A model generated the notes under the pieces. That model was not told the origin of the DNA and did no database searches. It worked only from the letters and a program-made list of their open reading frames with translations. From Saussurea involucrata (lineage: Eukaryota > Streptophyta > Magnoliopsida > Asterales > Asteraceae): a DNA stretch of 64,000 nt. Numbering within the stretch: position 1 is the stretch's first letter; each line of letters starts with the position of its first letter. The position numbers were made by a program, and so were the translations under genes. The stretch is taken from positions 60,558,484-60,622,483 of the forward strand of contig CM066313.1 in NCBI GenBank assembly GCA_033807775.1, given 5' to 3'. Shown here in pieces: positions 43,601-56,380 of the stretch.

Positions 43601-44297
43601 GATTTCCGTCACCAAACTTCACAAAGTCTGAAATAACCAAATACATATTGTACTTGTATCAATCTATTAAATAGGACTCTTTAAAGACTAAGAATCCTAA
43701 ATAACCCAAAATTCCATCACTTATCGCAACCCAAAGGAAACGCATCTTCACTTGTCGCAACCCACTGTTTGCGACAACACTTGTCGCAATCCACTTCTTG
43801 CGACAATCATGTTTGTCGCAATTAACTACTTGCGACACCCTGACTTGTCTCAACTCAAAGAACCTCAAAGCTACTTTGTCGCAACCCAAAGCTTGCGACA
43901 ATCACACTTATCGCAACCAACTGTTGCGACATACTCCTTTATCGCAACCTACTGTTGCGACAATCAATTTTATCGCAACCAACGTATTGCGACAATCATA
44001 CTTATCTCAACTAACAGGAATCGTAATTAAGCCAAAATGATACTTTTAAGCCATGTCTGAATCTATAAACTTGCAGATATGCTTAAAACTACTAGTAGAA
44101 GAGACTCATAAACTCAGATTTTCCATATCTTCCAAAAATACTATAACCCAATTCTAAACCAATAACAATATTTCTATATATATAAACATGATTATATATA
44201 GAAACATACCTTCAATCTTCCAGTTTCACCTTTAATCTCCAGCAGAATTTCAGTCCCTTCTTCTTCAAATAATTTCTGATTTCTTTCTTCTATTTTC

Positions 44298-44334
<37 letters not shown>

Positions 44335-44669
44335 GGTTCTTCCGTACGAGACACACCAAAGACCAAAAAGTATTTCTTTTTCCTCCCAAAAGCAAAGTGC
44401 AAAAATATCTAATTTTAATAAAGTGAGGCGGTGGGATGAGATTTAAGTTTCATCACCTTAACCAAACTAACCCCACACATCCATCAATTGGCAAATTTAA
44501 CCCTCCAACTTATATATTAAAATTAAAGCTTACCCCTTAACTTATAACTCCAATAAAATAAATAACCAAAACTTACTCGGGGATAAACTCTAAAATTAAT
44601 CTATCAAATAATTATACATCATTCGTCAATAAAACTAATCGTAAAACTTATAAAAATCGAGGTGTTACA
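43601..44669 (-). repeat. 3' LTR of J, second part
   Basis: Continues 37086-38180 and ends GGTGTTACA; total length without K about 2.17 kb. 43740-44010 has about eight units pairing TGTCGCAA with TTGCGACA. A 36-base CT microsatellite at about 44299-44334 is followed by a polypyrimidine/purine switch. Next to the end lies the tract GGGGAGATT (minus strand). Confidence 0.78.
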
Positions 44670-44711
44670 AATCTCCCCAACTTGAAAATGATTTTGTCTT
44701 CGAAATCAAAG

Positions 44712-46178
44712 TTAGGCAAATAAACGAGGATATCTAATCTTCATATCCTCTTCCGCTTCTAACGTCACGTTAGTACCTCGGTGATGTTTCCACTGTACTT
44801 TTAACATAACCACATCCTTATGTCGTAGTTTCTTAACCGATCTTTCTAAAATCGCTTCCGGTTCCTCCACGCAACGACTCTTCTCATCCACTCTTACTTC
44901 AGAAAGTGGAATTACATCATTCTCTTCGGCTAAACATTTCCGAAGATAACAAACATGAAAAGTATTGTGGATTCCTTCCAATTCAGGTGGAAGATCCAAC
45001 TGATATGCTTGCAGTCCAACTCTCTTAGTTATGGTGAAAGGTCCTAGAAAACGAGAACTCAACTTTCCACGTTTACCAAACCTTATCACACCTTTCCACG
45101 GGGATACTTTAAGCATTACACGCACCCCAACATGGAACTCTTTCGGCCTTCTTTTTGGATCGGTGTAGCTCTTTTGTCGATCTTGAGCCGCTTTCATGTG
45201 CTTCCGAATCTCTTTCACTTTATCAACCGTTTGTTGAACTAATTCAGGACCAGCAAATTGTTTTTCTCCAGCTTCTAACCAACACACTGGAGTTCTACAC
45301 TTCCCTCCATATAAAGCTTCAAAAGGTGCTCGTCCAATACTGGAATGATAACTATTGTTATATGCAAACTCTACCAAAGGTAAATGCGTATCCCAGTTAC
45401 CTCCAAAGTCTAACACACATGACCTGAGCATATCTTCCAAAGTCTGAATGGTTCTTTCACTCTGCCCATCCGTTTGTGGATGGTACGCAGTACTCAAGTT
45501 TACTCTTGTACCCAGTTCTTCTTGTAGTGACTGCCAAAACCTCGAAGTAAATCAACTATCACGATCAGAAACTATAGACACAGGTATGCCATGTCTTGAA
45601 ACCACTTCGTCAATATAAAGCTTCGCTAACTTGTCTATCGGTGATGCTTCTTTCATTGCCAAGAAGTGAGCACTCTTAGTCAATCGATCCACGATTACCC
45701 ATATGGTATCGTTACCCTTTGACGTTCTTGGTAACTTTGTTATAAAATCCATAGTAATCTTATCCCATTTCCATTCCAGAATCTCCAAAGATTGCAGACT
45801 TCCATAGGGCCTTTGATGTTCAGCCTTTACTAACGAACATGTCACACACTTTTCAACAATCTGTGCCACATCTAATTTCATAGCTGGCCACCAATAGTGT
45901 AACTTCAAATCCCTATACATCTTAGTACTTCCAGGATGTATAGAATATTTAGACTTGTGGGCGTCTTTGAGGATTAACTCCCGATTTCCTCCCACCTTTG
46001 GCACCCAAACACGGCCCTGGAACAGTTTGACTCCACGACTATCTTCAGGCAGTTGAAGATATTGTTTGATCATGATTTCATTTTTCAAATTTTCTTCTAA
46101 TAAAGCTTTCGCTTGTGCCGCTTTTATCCTTTCAATCAAACTTGACGTCACATCAATTCGGGCGTTAGTTGGTTTCAA
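44712..46178 (-). pseudogene. Integrase with chromodomain of J
   Basis: From 46178: the H2C2 finger (H-x-S-K-Y-S-I-H to C-V-T-C), the catalytic core with M-D-F-I-T-K-L-P and V-S-D-R-D, then a TGA near 45552 where Arg is expected (D-S-R-F-T). It resumes at 45497 with T-A-Y-H-P-Q-T-D-G-Q-S-E-R, holding the last acidic residue of the D,D,E set, and V-R-F-G-K-R-G-K-L-S. It ends with a chromodomain (M-L-K-V-Q-W-K-H-H-R-G, then Y-P-R-L-F-A). The chromodomain makes J a chromovirus. The T-W-E of typical chromodomains reads T-L-E here. Confidence 0.88.
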
Positions 46179-47300
46179 GCACCCCTATATTCCTTTCTAC
46201 TTAAAGCATCAGCCACAACATTTGCCTTACCGGGATGGTAATGCAATTCACAGTCATAGTCTTTAAGTAGTTCTAACCAACGCCGCTGCCTCATATTCAA
46301 CTTCTTCTGATCAAAGACATACTTCAAGATCTTATGATCAGTGAAAAGAGTGCACTTTGTTCCATATAAATAGTGTCGCCACAGTTTTAATGCAAACACT
46401 ACCGCTGCAAGTTCTAAATCATGGGTAGGGTAATTCTTCTCATGCTCTTTGAGTTGTCTTGATGCATAAGCAATCACCTTGCCCCGTTGCATCAACACAC
46501 ACCCCAAACCCATCTTTGATGCGTCACAATATACCACCAAATCTTCCGTTCCTTCTGGTAATGCAAGAATAGGAGCTTCACATAGCTTCTGTCGTAACGT
46601 TCTGAAAGCTGACTCTTGTTTTTCAGTCCATAAAAACTTGACATTCTTCCGAGTCAATACGGTTAAAGCAGAAGCAATCTTTGAGAAGTCTTTGATAAAC
46701 CTCCGGTAGTACCCTGCTAAACCCAAGAAACTCCTTATTTCTGATGCGCTCTTCGGTGTTTCCCAGTTCGTCATTGCTTCTATCTTTGTCGGATCTACTT
46801 TAACCCCTTCCGAAGTAATCACATGGCCAAGAAATTGTACTTCTTTTAACCAAAATTCGCATTTTGAAAATTTCACGTACAATTTCTCCTTCCTTAGAAC
46901 TTCCAAGACTTCACGAAGGTGGTATTCATGATCGGCTTCATTCTTTGAATAAACAAATATGTCATCAATTAATACAATGACAGACTTGTCTAGGAATGGT
47001 CAACATACTCTGTTCATCAGATCCATGAACACGGCAGGAGCATTTGTCAAACCAAATGGCATTACAAGAAATTCATAATGCCCATACCTCGTTCTAAACG
47101 CCGTCTTGGGAACATCTTCATCTCTTACCCGAACTTGATGATACCCCGACCTCAGATCAATCTTTGAAAAGCATCCCGCACCTTGGAGTTGATCAAACAA
47201 ATCATCAATCCTTGGAAGCGGATACTTATTCTTAATAGTCACCTTATTCAGCTCCCGATAGTCGATGCACATTCTCATAGTGCCATCCTTTTTTCTTTAC
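46175..47300 (-). pseudogene. Reverse transcriptase and RNase H of J
   Basis: Reverse transcriptase starts with M-C-I-D-Y-R-E-L-N and has D-L-R-S-G-Y-H-Q and the active-site stretch V-L-I-D-D-I-F-V-Y-S-K (about 46935-46970). A TGA at 47000-47002 follows M-N-R-V-C, where Arg or Lys is usual. The thumb (F-L-G-H-V-I), then RNase H (V-Y-C-D-A-S, E-L-A-A-V, F-T-D-H) and A-D-A-L-S-R-K follow without a break to 46175. The order RT, RNase H, integrase is that of Ty3/Gypsy. Confidence 0.9.
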
Positions 47301-48126
47301 AAACAATACTGGAGCTCCCCAAGGTGAAGAACTTGGTCTAACAAATCTCTTGTCAAGCAGCTCTTGCAGCTGGGACATCATCTCTTTCATTTCGGCTGGC
47401 GCTAAGAGATACGGTGCACGCGCTATCGGTGCCGATCCAGGGATAAGATCAATTCGAAACTCTACTTGTCGTTCATACGGTAGACCTGGGAGATCATCAG
47501 GGAATACGTTTGGGAATTCACGTACTACCTTTATGTCTTCCACTTGTTTTTTTTTTGCCTTCACATCTAGAACATATGCTAAGTAGGATGAACATCCTTT
47601 TACCAAACATTTACGCGCCTTTACAACAGAAATCAACGGAACTTCCCCTTTTCTCTTCTCACCATAGATGAAAACATCATCATTATCAGACATAGGAATC
47701 CGGATTAATTTCTTTGCACAAAGTATTTCTGCCTGGTTGATTGTCAGCCAATCCATACCCACAACTAAATCAAACCCCCCCAATTTCCATCAACATCAAG
47801 TCGATCAGAAATTTCTTTTCCTCTATCAAAATCAAACAACCCTCAAGTCTTTCATGAACTAAGACTTGACCTCTGTTAGCTATCTCGACTACTAAGGCAT
47901 CTTCCAAGGTAGTGACAGGCATAGCTAACTTGTGATAGAACGATTTTGATACAAACGATAGATTGGCGCCACAATCAAATAATATACGTGCGAGAATAGA
48001 ATTAACGAGAAATGTACCGGAAACAACATCTTTTGATTCTTTGGCTTCGTCAGCCATCGTGTGAAATGCTCGACCCATCGGCTTGGGAGCATTTGGTTTC
48101 TTTCCCTGATCTCCACCCTTTTTCAA
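47244..48126 (-). pseudogene. Protease and linker of J
   Basis: 48126-47770 carries a retropepsin fold: I-L-F-D-C-G-A-N (D-C-G for the usual D-S-G or D-T-G), then L-I-E-E-K-K-F-L-I-D-L. A frameshift near 47775-47783 (run of C) moves to 47783-47244, with F-D-L-V-V-G-M-D-W-L, the expected end of the protease domain, and the linker to reverse transcriptase (R-P-S-S-S-P-W-G-A-P-V). A further frameshift near 47280 joins the next segment. Confidence 0.85.
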
Positions 48127-49139
48127 CTTTAGGCAATCTTTGCGGAAATGACCGGTTTGTTTACACTCGAAGCATGTTGACCCTTAAATAGGACAGTTAC
48201 TCAAAGTATGTCCACTTTTACCACACTTATAACATTTCGGTGTGGTCACGCGAGACGGTCCGTAATGCTTATTTCGACACTTCGGGCACCAATTCGGCTC
48301 CCGACGAGGCTCGTAGCGAATATTTCTGCCAAACGATTTAGATTTCTGAGAAGACTTTGACCAGCCTTCCCATTTTCGTTTCTCTCCCCCTGAACCTTTT
48401 CCTCTTTGTCTTTGGCATACACTTCCTCTATCAATTTCGCCTCCTCAATTGTTTCTCTCAGTGTCGAGGCTTTAGAATTTCGAACCCGGGACATCATATC
48501 CGCTGGTAAGCCCTTCAGATAGGCTTTAATCTTTTCTTTCTCAGTTGGAGCCACATGCCCCACCAGATTCAACTTTTCCATGAATGAACGAGTGTACTCC
48601 CGAACAGAAGAAGTAACCTTCTTAAGAGTTCGGAACTCTTCTTCTATTCTATCCATTTCATTTTCATTACAATACTCTTCCAAAATCTTTTTCTTAAATG
48701 AATCCCACATCATGGCAGCCAAGACTGGAGCTGTTATAGTCGACGTTACAATATTCCACCAGGTTAAAGTGTTGCCTCGTAACAACTGAGAACCGAACCT
48801 GACCTTCGACTCCGTGTCACATTCACAAGCTCGAAAGGCCTGTTCCATCTCTCTAAGCCAGTTCATACATGTTACTGGATTGTCTGCTCTAGTAAACTCT
48901 GGCGGTTTGCAACTTAGAAACGTTTTATATGAGCAAACTTTCTCCACCCTCATGTTTACATTCACTACAGTATTACGAGGTGGAGTTACTACACCAGTGC
49001 CTGTCTCCGGTCGTCGTAGCTCAGTACTTCGATCATTTAACGTTTTCATGAACATTTCGGATTGTTGTGCCAGTGATGTATTCAGCACTCGCATCATATT
49101 CTCCATCATGCGAGATTCCATCGTAGACTCGGTTGTCAC
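48127..49139 (-). pseudogene. gag: Gag of J with zinc fingers
   Basis: 49139-48246 is a retrotransposon gag: P-P-E-F-T-R-A-D near residue 78, W-L-R-E-M-E-Q-A-F, G-N-T-L-T-W-W, F-R-T-L-K and A-Y-L-K-G-L-P. The true N terminus is uncertain because the element is cut at about 49165. A frameshift near 48390 leads into C-P-K-C, then two CCHC knuckles at about 48131-48240 (C-Y-K-C-x4-H-x4-C and C-F-E-C-x4-H-x4-C) with a TAA between them. Confidence 0.85.
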
Positions 49140-49164
49140 CGGGTTAGAGGTACCGATTAAACCA

Positions 49165-49598
49165 TTTACATTTTATACCCTTTTAATTACTTAATTATTT
49201 TACTTTATACCTTTCACTTTTCTAATTTTCATTTTACACCCTCATCATATTAACACATATAATTGTATGTTAGCTAAAATACGTTTAAAAAATACGTTTT
49301 AGTTTTAACAAATTACACCATTATAATCATCTCTTCGATACGTTCGAAATGAGCCTAATACTGAATATTTTTTGATTTAATTATTTTATTATATATCATA
49401 TATACCACATAAAAAAAATTATATTTACAATTCATACCCTTATAGTTAATTATTTAATTTATGGTACGTCTCTTATCGTTCTAACTCAGTAAGTTAAAAA
49501 TTTATACAAAACTTTACTGTAATAGCTTTTAGGAGAGTTTTTTTTGTCTCGTTTATTTTTGTAACGCCAATGATTATAGAAAACTATTAAGATGTCCA

Positions 49599-49649
<51 letters not shown>

Positions 49650-50360
49650 GCTATTACATCAATTGTATTTAAAAGTGTTAATCAACTTATGTCGTGCAAA
49701 CAAGGAGTTGGGCGTAAAAATGTAATTTGAACAAATAAATATCAAGAGATCTTGTTAATCATAATCCGCTAACGTTTTAGAACGAAATCTTAAAGGGTGT
49801 TTGGGATTGCTTATTAAAACAACTTATGCTTATTTTTAAAAGTGTTTATCAACTTATGTCGTGTTAATAATGAGTTGGACATAAAAATGTAATTTGAACA
49901 AATAAGTTATAATCACTTTCAAATAAATTAAAATGGATTAACTTAACAAAAACAACTTATTTGTGGTGGAGAAAAGTCATAAACACTTTTCTTTTTTTTC
50001 TAATTTTCATTTTACACCCTCATCATATATACCACTTAAAATAGCTTAATTGTGGTGAGAAAAAACAATAAGCAAATAAGTCAAAAAAATAAGCAAATAC
50101 GGGACTCGATACGTGACCGGTTATGGTGCGACGATTCTTAAAGGTATACAAATGTGGCAGGGGGTAGGGATAGAAAATCCCTTATATTATTACTAGTGTT
50201 CGACATCGTGCGTTGCGCGATGACGATATCCTTTTAAAAAAAATATTGAAGTTAAATGAGTTGATAACCACATATTTGATATTAAACTAATATAAATATA
50301 TATTACACTTGATATGAAAGTATTTCATTACATTTTCTCATTTGTTTCTTTTGATATATA
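49165..50360. other. AT-rich mosaic between J and L
   Basis: J stops abruptly near 49165 without leader or 5' LTR. 49165-49400 is a dispersed repeat also present inverted at about 58700-59010 and direct at 63580-63760. A TA microsatellite spans 49596-49643. A segment around TCAACTTATGTCGTG occurs twice (49667-49735, 49840-49908). About 37 bases near 50105-50141 recur at 57753-57790. No gene is seen. Confidence 0.6.
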
Positions 50361-50690
50361 TGTGAAACCAGTTTCTATTAGGTAATCATTAAATCATCCA
50401 TTGATCTTGAACATAATAGAGATTTACATAGGAATTATGCACTTTCTCTCTCTAGAATGCTCTCACTTCTCTCTCTAGAATATTACAATTAATATCTCTA
50501 ATGAATTGCTTTCTTTTTTACTTTCTTAACATCTAAGCTAACTAATCCTATTTATACCTAGGATTACAAAGCATTAAATCTAATTACATTGACTTTCTAA
50601 TTAAAGCTACTTTGACTATCTTTGACTTTTACATTGTTTGACCATTACAAGACTTTAACAATAAATCTTGAATACAATAATGCTTTAACA
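50361..50690 (-). repeat. 3' LTR of L (330 bp)
   Basis: TGTGAAACCAG to TGCTTTAACA, with a GTATAAATAGG box (minus strand, about 50550-50560). The tract AAAGGGGGAGAT (minus strand) follows directly inside. Confidence 0.92.
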
Positions 50691-53121
50691 ATCTCCCCCT
50701 TTGGATTCAAGATTTAAAAAATATGACAGTAGTCTTAAGCTCTTTTGATCTTCAAAACTTTAACTTTGATCACTTTAAACTTTGAAGCTAAGATAATCTT
50801 CAAACATCTTTATCTTCATTAGTTCACGGCGAACTATATGCTTTGACATTCTTTAAGAACTCAGCTTTGAAGAATCTTCAGTCAAACATGAAAAGTCTTT
50901 GTCTTTCTCTTTGAAAAATCAATCTTCTTCAATAAAATCTTCAACAGATTGTCTTCAAGTCTTGAACATGAAATTCCGATCTTTGTATAAAACCATCAAT
51001 TCGGAACAAGATGAATCAGAAACGATTAGAGTTTGGATCAGAAAGATGTGAAACCCTCCACATTGTTGAACATTTAGGTGTAAGCGCATTCCGAGAACCA
51101 CTCAAAACTAAGATAACCAAATTCGGTGTAGGCGCATTCCGAGAACCACTCAGAACTAAGATAACCAAATTCAGCAACATTTGGACTTCACATGATCCTT
51201 CTCCCCCTAATCTTCAGTCTTTGTTCACGAATCTTTGACTTGAAATATCTTTGATTTGAAAGCTCTTTGACATGAAATTGAAATTAAACTTTTCTCCCCC
51301 TTTTTCGATGATGGTGAGCATCATAATCATCGAAAACCATTTTCAATTTCAGTCGTGTCTTTGAGTATTGCTAACAATCTCCTTCTTAGAGAATAACCTT
51401 GCTCCCCCTCAAAGTAAGAATTATTGAGCAATTTGTTTTCTCCCCCTGAAAATATGCATATATTTCAATAACGATATTCATTTCAAATACAGTGCGTTAA
51501 TGAAAACATTTATACAAGGAAAATAAAATTCATTGAACTACATTTTATAACTACTAACATTTGATCATTTGAAAACTGGACAAAAGAAATTCAACTTAAT
51601 GAAATTTAACAGATTTTTCAATCAAATGAAATCAAATGCATGTGTTTGGAATCAAATACAAGTCATTGCATATCAAGTTAAAAATGTTCAGTTTCAACCC
51701 CTTTATTAAATCTATTTGGTGTGCTAGCATGCGAAATATGATTAGCATCAAGCGTATGCAATTCTAAAACATATAAGAATACTTTGCTCAAGTCACACTA
51801 TTTGTCCAAAATCAGAATTTCACAAATTTACGGGTTTATCGCAACTTTGTATTTTCCCCAAGTATCAAAATATGTGTGCTCATTGGCATCTTTTCTTTTG
51901 TACTCATTGGCATCTTTTGATTTTGTGCTCATTGGCATCTTTTGATTTTGTGCACATTGGCATCTTTTAATCAAAAAGTTAAGTAAGAATAAGATACACC
52001 GTTAAACATGACTTTCTATCTGGTTCTATGGCAGGATTTGGGTTAGCAGATCCCAGACCAGTTGGCCTTAGGTGCTAGGTGTCGAGCACCCCTTAGAACT
52101 TAATTTCCCAAACCAGAAAGGCCACATCGATATATCTTAAACCCATTTGTACCAGTAGAACATGGCTTTCTATCTGGTTCTATAGCAGGATTTGGGTCAG
52201 CCGATCCCAGACCAGTTGATCTTAGGGACTAGGTGTCGAGCACCCCTTAGGACTTAATCTCCCAAACCAGAAAGGCCACAGGTACAAACTTTCAAACTAA
52301 ATGATATTCTATATAAGTTCGGATTTCCATCACAAAATATGAATGATATCTCAATCACTTGGTTCTAAAACATAGTGCTTCCCCCATATTTTCGTTTCCA
52401 TTCATCATTCTGACAAATAGGCTTTTTGAGCATTATATTCTATATAAGTCGGAATTTACATATCATTGAGCATTCAGCATGATTTCATTCATGTTTTGCT
52501 GACCTTTCGATTTATTTCAGAAGTGAAAGTTGAAACAAATATAACTCGGATAATACAAAAATACTTGTAAAATCATCTTTTAGCACACATTTAATTCATT
52601 GAATGAAAATTGAAAAATTTATCTCATTGAATTAAATTTGAAAAGATTCAAACTTTCAAAGCATTAGAAATAAAACATAATGCAATGTTACCTTTCACCA
52701 CATGAGCCTTGAATTAAAAAGATATGACAGTTAAAGGATATCACCTGGGAAGTATGAGAAGTCTTAGTCTTTGAAGTACGGGTCCTGAACTGAATTGTTC
52801 AGAAGCCATAGTCATTGAAGCACGGGTTCTGAACTGATGTATTCAGAAACCAAAATCTCTTTTAAGTGCGGGTCCTAAACTGATATGTTTAGAAACCATA
52901 ATTTCTTTGAAGCACGGGTTTTGAACTGATATGTTCAAAAACCAATAACGTTGAAGCACGTGTTCTAAACTGAGATGTTTAGAAGCCAATATTCTTTGTC
53001 TCCCCCTTAATGGTACAAATATTCTTCAAAAAACAAATCCACCGCTTCTCTTCTGTTTTCAGTCATGTGTGTGGTATGTATTTACAAATCAGTACAACAC
53101 ATGATAAACCTGCAAAACAGA
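50691..53121 (-). other. Repetitive 3' non-coding region of L
   Basis: Polypurine-tract copies near 50692, 51200, 51293, 51403, 51439 and 53000. The same tandem units as in K: CATTGGCATC units (51875-51975), a roughly 154-bp duplication (52006-52280) and GAAGCACGGGT units (52760-52985). At 53050-53100 a H-T-H-M-T-E fragment (minus strand) is the last trace of a Copia protease motif. Confidence 0.78.
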
Positions 53122-54869
53122 TTAAGCAGATTTTGGTACCCAATGGCACTTGGGTCCTAGTGGGTTAGGTGTAGATCTCTTTGAAGGAATACTATAAGTA
53201 CCGTACCAAAAAGAAGTATAATTTTTATGCACAAAATCATTTGTTCCACAGTAAGAACAACAAATTTTCTTTTGAGCTAACCTGATTAATTGATTTACAG
53301 AGTAAACCAAATCAGGTTTAACAAAAGATTTACCTTGAAATGTATTGCTCTTCTTAGCATTTGGAGTGGGAACCTTTGATTTTGGAATATCTTTCTTCGG
53401 AACTGTTGTGCCTTTGACTCTCCATTCCATCTTCACTTTCTTGAAGACTGGAACTTCTTCAGATTTGGAAGTATTAGCTTTAGGCACCTTAGGAATATCA
53501 TCCAATTTATCAAACAGATGATTATAGAAAAGATTAGAAGGATGAATCTGATCCTTTGAGAAAACATTTGATTTATCGGATACTTTTGAAAAAATGTTTT
53601 GAAAACTTGAACTTGAAGCAGTTTTAAAAGAGAATTCAGAATTATTTGAATCTACAAGCGGAGTCTGAATAATTGATTCAGGACTTGCTTGATTTGAAAC
53701 ATCAACTTTAAAAATGATGTCTTCAAGTTCTTTTATTTTGTTAATCAAACCATTTTTCTCTTTAAAAATTAGATTATATTTCCTTTGAAAAGCAGATTTT
53801 ACCTTTTGCTCCTTCATAATATCTGTTGATAAACCAGATAAATTCTTTGTAAGCTTCTTTATTTCCGTTTGAAAAATCTTTCGTTCCTCAGAAAAATTAT
53901 CTTTCACACTTTTTGCTCTAAAGCTTTCAACTTTCATTGTTTCAAGCTCTTTTCTGTTTATTTCAAGTTCTGTTTCCAAATCAGATATTTTGTGTGAAAG
54001 CTTAGTTGACTTTTCTTCAAAAGATTTTCGTTCAGTTTCAAAAACAGATCTTTCTTTTTCGAGCTTCTCTTTTTCAAAAAATAAAACTTCCTCAAAGTCA
54101 GAGACTTGTTTTGAAAGTTTTATACATTTCAGTTCAATAGCTTTCTTGTCTTCAAAAACTTTCTTTGAAGATAGCGAATCTCTTTCACATTCAGAAAGCT
54201 TCTTCTTCAAATTAACGTTTTCACTTTCCAACGTTGTTTTCTTTTCTTGAACTCTTTGTATTTGATCTTGTAGATATGAGTTCTCCTTTACTCTCTTTTC
54301 TTCAATGCTCTTCAGATCAGCATTTTCTTTTTGAAAGATTGTTACTTTCTCTTGGAGTTTCTTGATTTGATCGTGCAGACTCGAGTTGTCTCTCTTTGTT
54401 TCAAGATCTGCAATATAAACTTCAAGATCAGTAATTCTTTTAGTAAGTTCAGCATTTTGTTCTTTCAAAATAGATTTTTCATTTGAAGAAGAAATGTCAA
54501 AAATGTGTCTCTTCAAATCAGCATTTTCTTCTTCTAATGCTTTTATACTCCCTTGAAACTCCTTTATGTTATCTTGATGAGTTGAGATCTCAAGTGTCTT
54601 ATTTTTCTCTTGAGTAACTTCAAGCACTACAATCTTGTCATTCAAATCTTTCAGTTCGGACTCAAGAGAAGAGACTTTGTCTTCTAATAAAGCTTTCTCA
54701 AACTTGAGTTTTGTATTTTTTTTCTTGCATCTTCATCAGAATGTCTTATATATCTAGAAAGAAAACCTTCAAGACGCTTGATCTCATCTTTAGCTTCAGG
54801 AAGAGTCCATTTTCTCTCTTTTCCTAACTGATTCCATATTCTCCCACTTAAATCCTCTATGTCAGACAT
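53122..54869 (-). pseudogene. Gag-like coiled-coil protein of L, frameshifted
   Basis: ATG at 54869 (M-S-D-I-E-D-L-S-G-R) opens 61 residues that shift frame in an A8 run near 54715-54722; 53122-54645 continues for 507 residues. It is nearly all coiled coil up to residue 330 of the second part, then Ser-rich, then V-K-M-E-W-R-V-K-G-T-T, the finger C-C-S-Y-C-G-T-N-D-F and the tail H-W-V-P-K-S-A. Unlike K there is no Copia capsid head. One base change in the A-run would be the only break, so it is recent or a sequencing error. Confidence 0.75.
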
Positions 54870-55159
54870 CTTGATAAAATCCTAAAAAATTGAGCAAAAA
54901 AAAATTTAGATGAAAAATACCAAAAATAATAACAAGAATATACCTAATAGAGTGATCGTCAAGAGAAACTTCGCTTAGAAGTTTGAATTATGTGCACACT
55001 CTTAAAATCAGAAAAACACAATTAAAGTCAGAAAAATTTTCAAAGATAAAATTTGAAAAACAAATTATAAATTTGTCTTCCAAAAATTAATTCTGAAAAA
55101 TTTGCGCGGAAATATTGGACTTTAATTGATAAACCTGCAAAACAAGAGAAAAATATGTC

Positions 55160-55700
55160 AGTTACGAATAAAAGCAGGTAAAATAACAAAACTTCGACAC
55201 TAAAATGACTAAAAATGTCAAAAATACAAAATATAGGGACTAAAAGTGAAAAATACTAAGACTCAACTAAAACAAGGACTAAAATTGATAAAAATTGAAC
55301 CTTAAGACTCTAAGGACTAAAAGTGTAAAAACCTAGAAACTAACAAGTCTAGGGACTGAAAATATAAAAACCTAAAACTTAAAACTAGAAGGACTGAAAA
55401 TGTAAAAAATTTAAAACTAAACTACAAGGACTGAACTCGACAAAACCTAATACTAGACTAACAGACTTAACGAAATATTTAACAAAGGACTAGAAAAGTA
55501 AGACAAACTAACAGAAAAACTAACTGACCGTTAGTAAAATGACACTAACTGACTCAAACTGGAACTTAACGAAAAAGGACTCAAAATGTAACAAAACTAA
55601 CCAACTAACGGAACAATACTAACTGACTCTGACTGATTTAACGGAAAAAGGACCGAATTTGTCAGAAAACTAACGGAGTACTAACGACCTCCGTTAGTAC
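55160..55700 (-). repeat. GGACTAAAA degenerate tandem array, leader of L
   Basis: About twelve 30-45 bp units around (A)GGACTAAAA(T)TGTAAAAA, then units around ACTAACTGAC. No open frame. It separates gag from the GGTTTCGTA array. Confidence 0.7.
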
Positions 55701-55924
55701 TGTTCATCATCTTCACAAAAAAACGCAAATCACGATTTGAGAATTTCGATTTCAGTTTTCTTGCTCAATTCTCGACCAAAACTAGTAACATTTGTTGCGT
55801 TGCAATCCTTGAACGAAATACAATCGAATGAGACTAATCAACCTCGATCATGCACGATATTCCGGCGACCCCGTTTTTCCGGCGAGGCTCCGGCGAAGCC
55901 GAAAAATTTGAGATTTTTGTGTTC

Positions 55925-56380
55925 TGTATGGTCCGAAACCCTGTGTCAAGAGGGTGCGAAATCTGATGTCAAGAGGGTCCGTAACCCTGGTTTCGTAAGC
56001 TGATGGTTTCGTACCTGATGGTTTCGTACCTGTTGGTTTCGTAAGCTAGTGTCAAGAAGGGTCCGAAACCCTGGTTTCGTACGTAAGAGTGGTGTGAAAC
56101 CCTGATGGGATTCGTATGCTTGGTTTCGTTTCAAGATTGGTGCGAAACCCTGGTTTCGTATGCCTGGTTGTTCAATCAGTGGTGCGAAACCCTGGTTTCG
56201 TATGCTTGTTGGTTCGAATTCTGAAGGTTGCTTACCAAGTGAGGTCCGAAATCTGATGGGTTTCGTATCAGTGGAGTTCGAATTCAGAAGGTTTCATGTA
56301 GGGTTCGAAATCTGAAGGTTTTGTATCAAAGAGAGGTGCGAAACCCTGTTCTTTGTGGTGCGAAACCTTGGTTATGAATT
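55925..56380 (-). repeat. GGTTTCGTA / TGCGAAACC array, leader of L
   Basis: About 15 copies of GGTTTCGTA alternate with about 12 of (T/G)(C/G)CGAAACCCTG; the halves are complementary (GGTTTCG and CGAAACC). Units are 25-50 bp. This is L's counterpart of the CG-containing arrays in A, D, K and M. Confidence 0.85.

Noticed and set aside
54990..55160. tRNA or small RNA gene in the L leader
   Set aside because: No cloverleaf or polymerase III box A/B pair was seen; the region is plain AT-rich leader.
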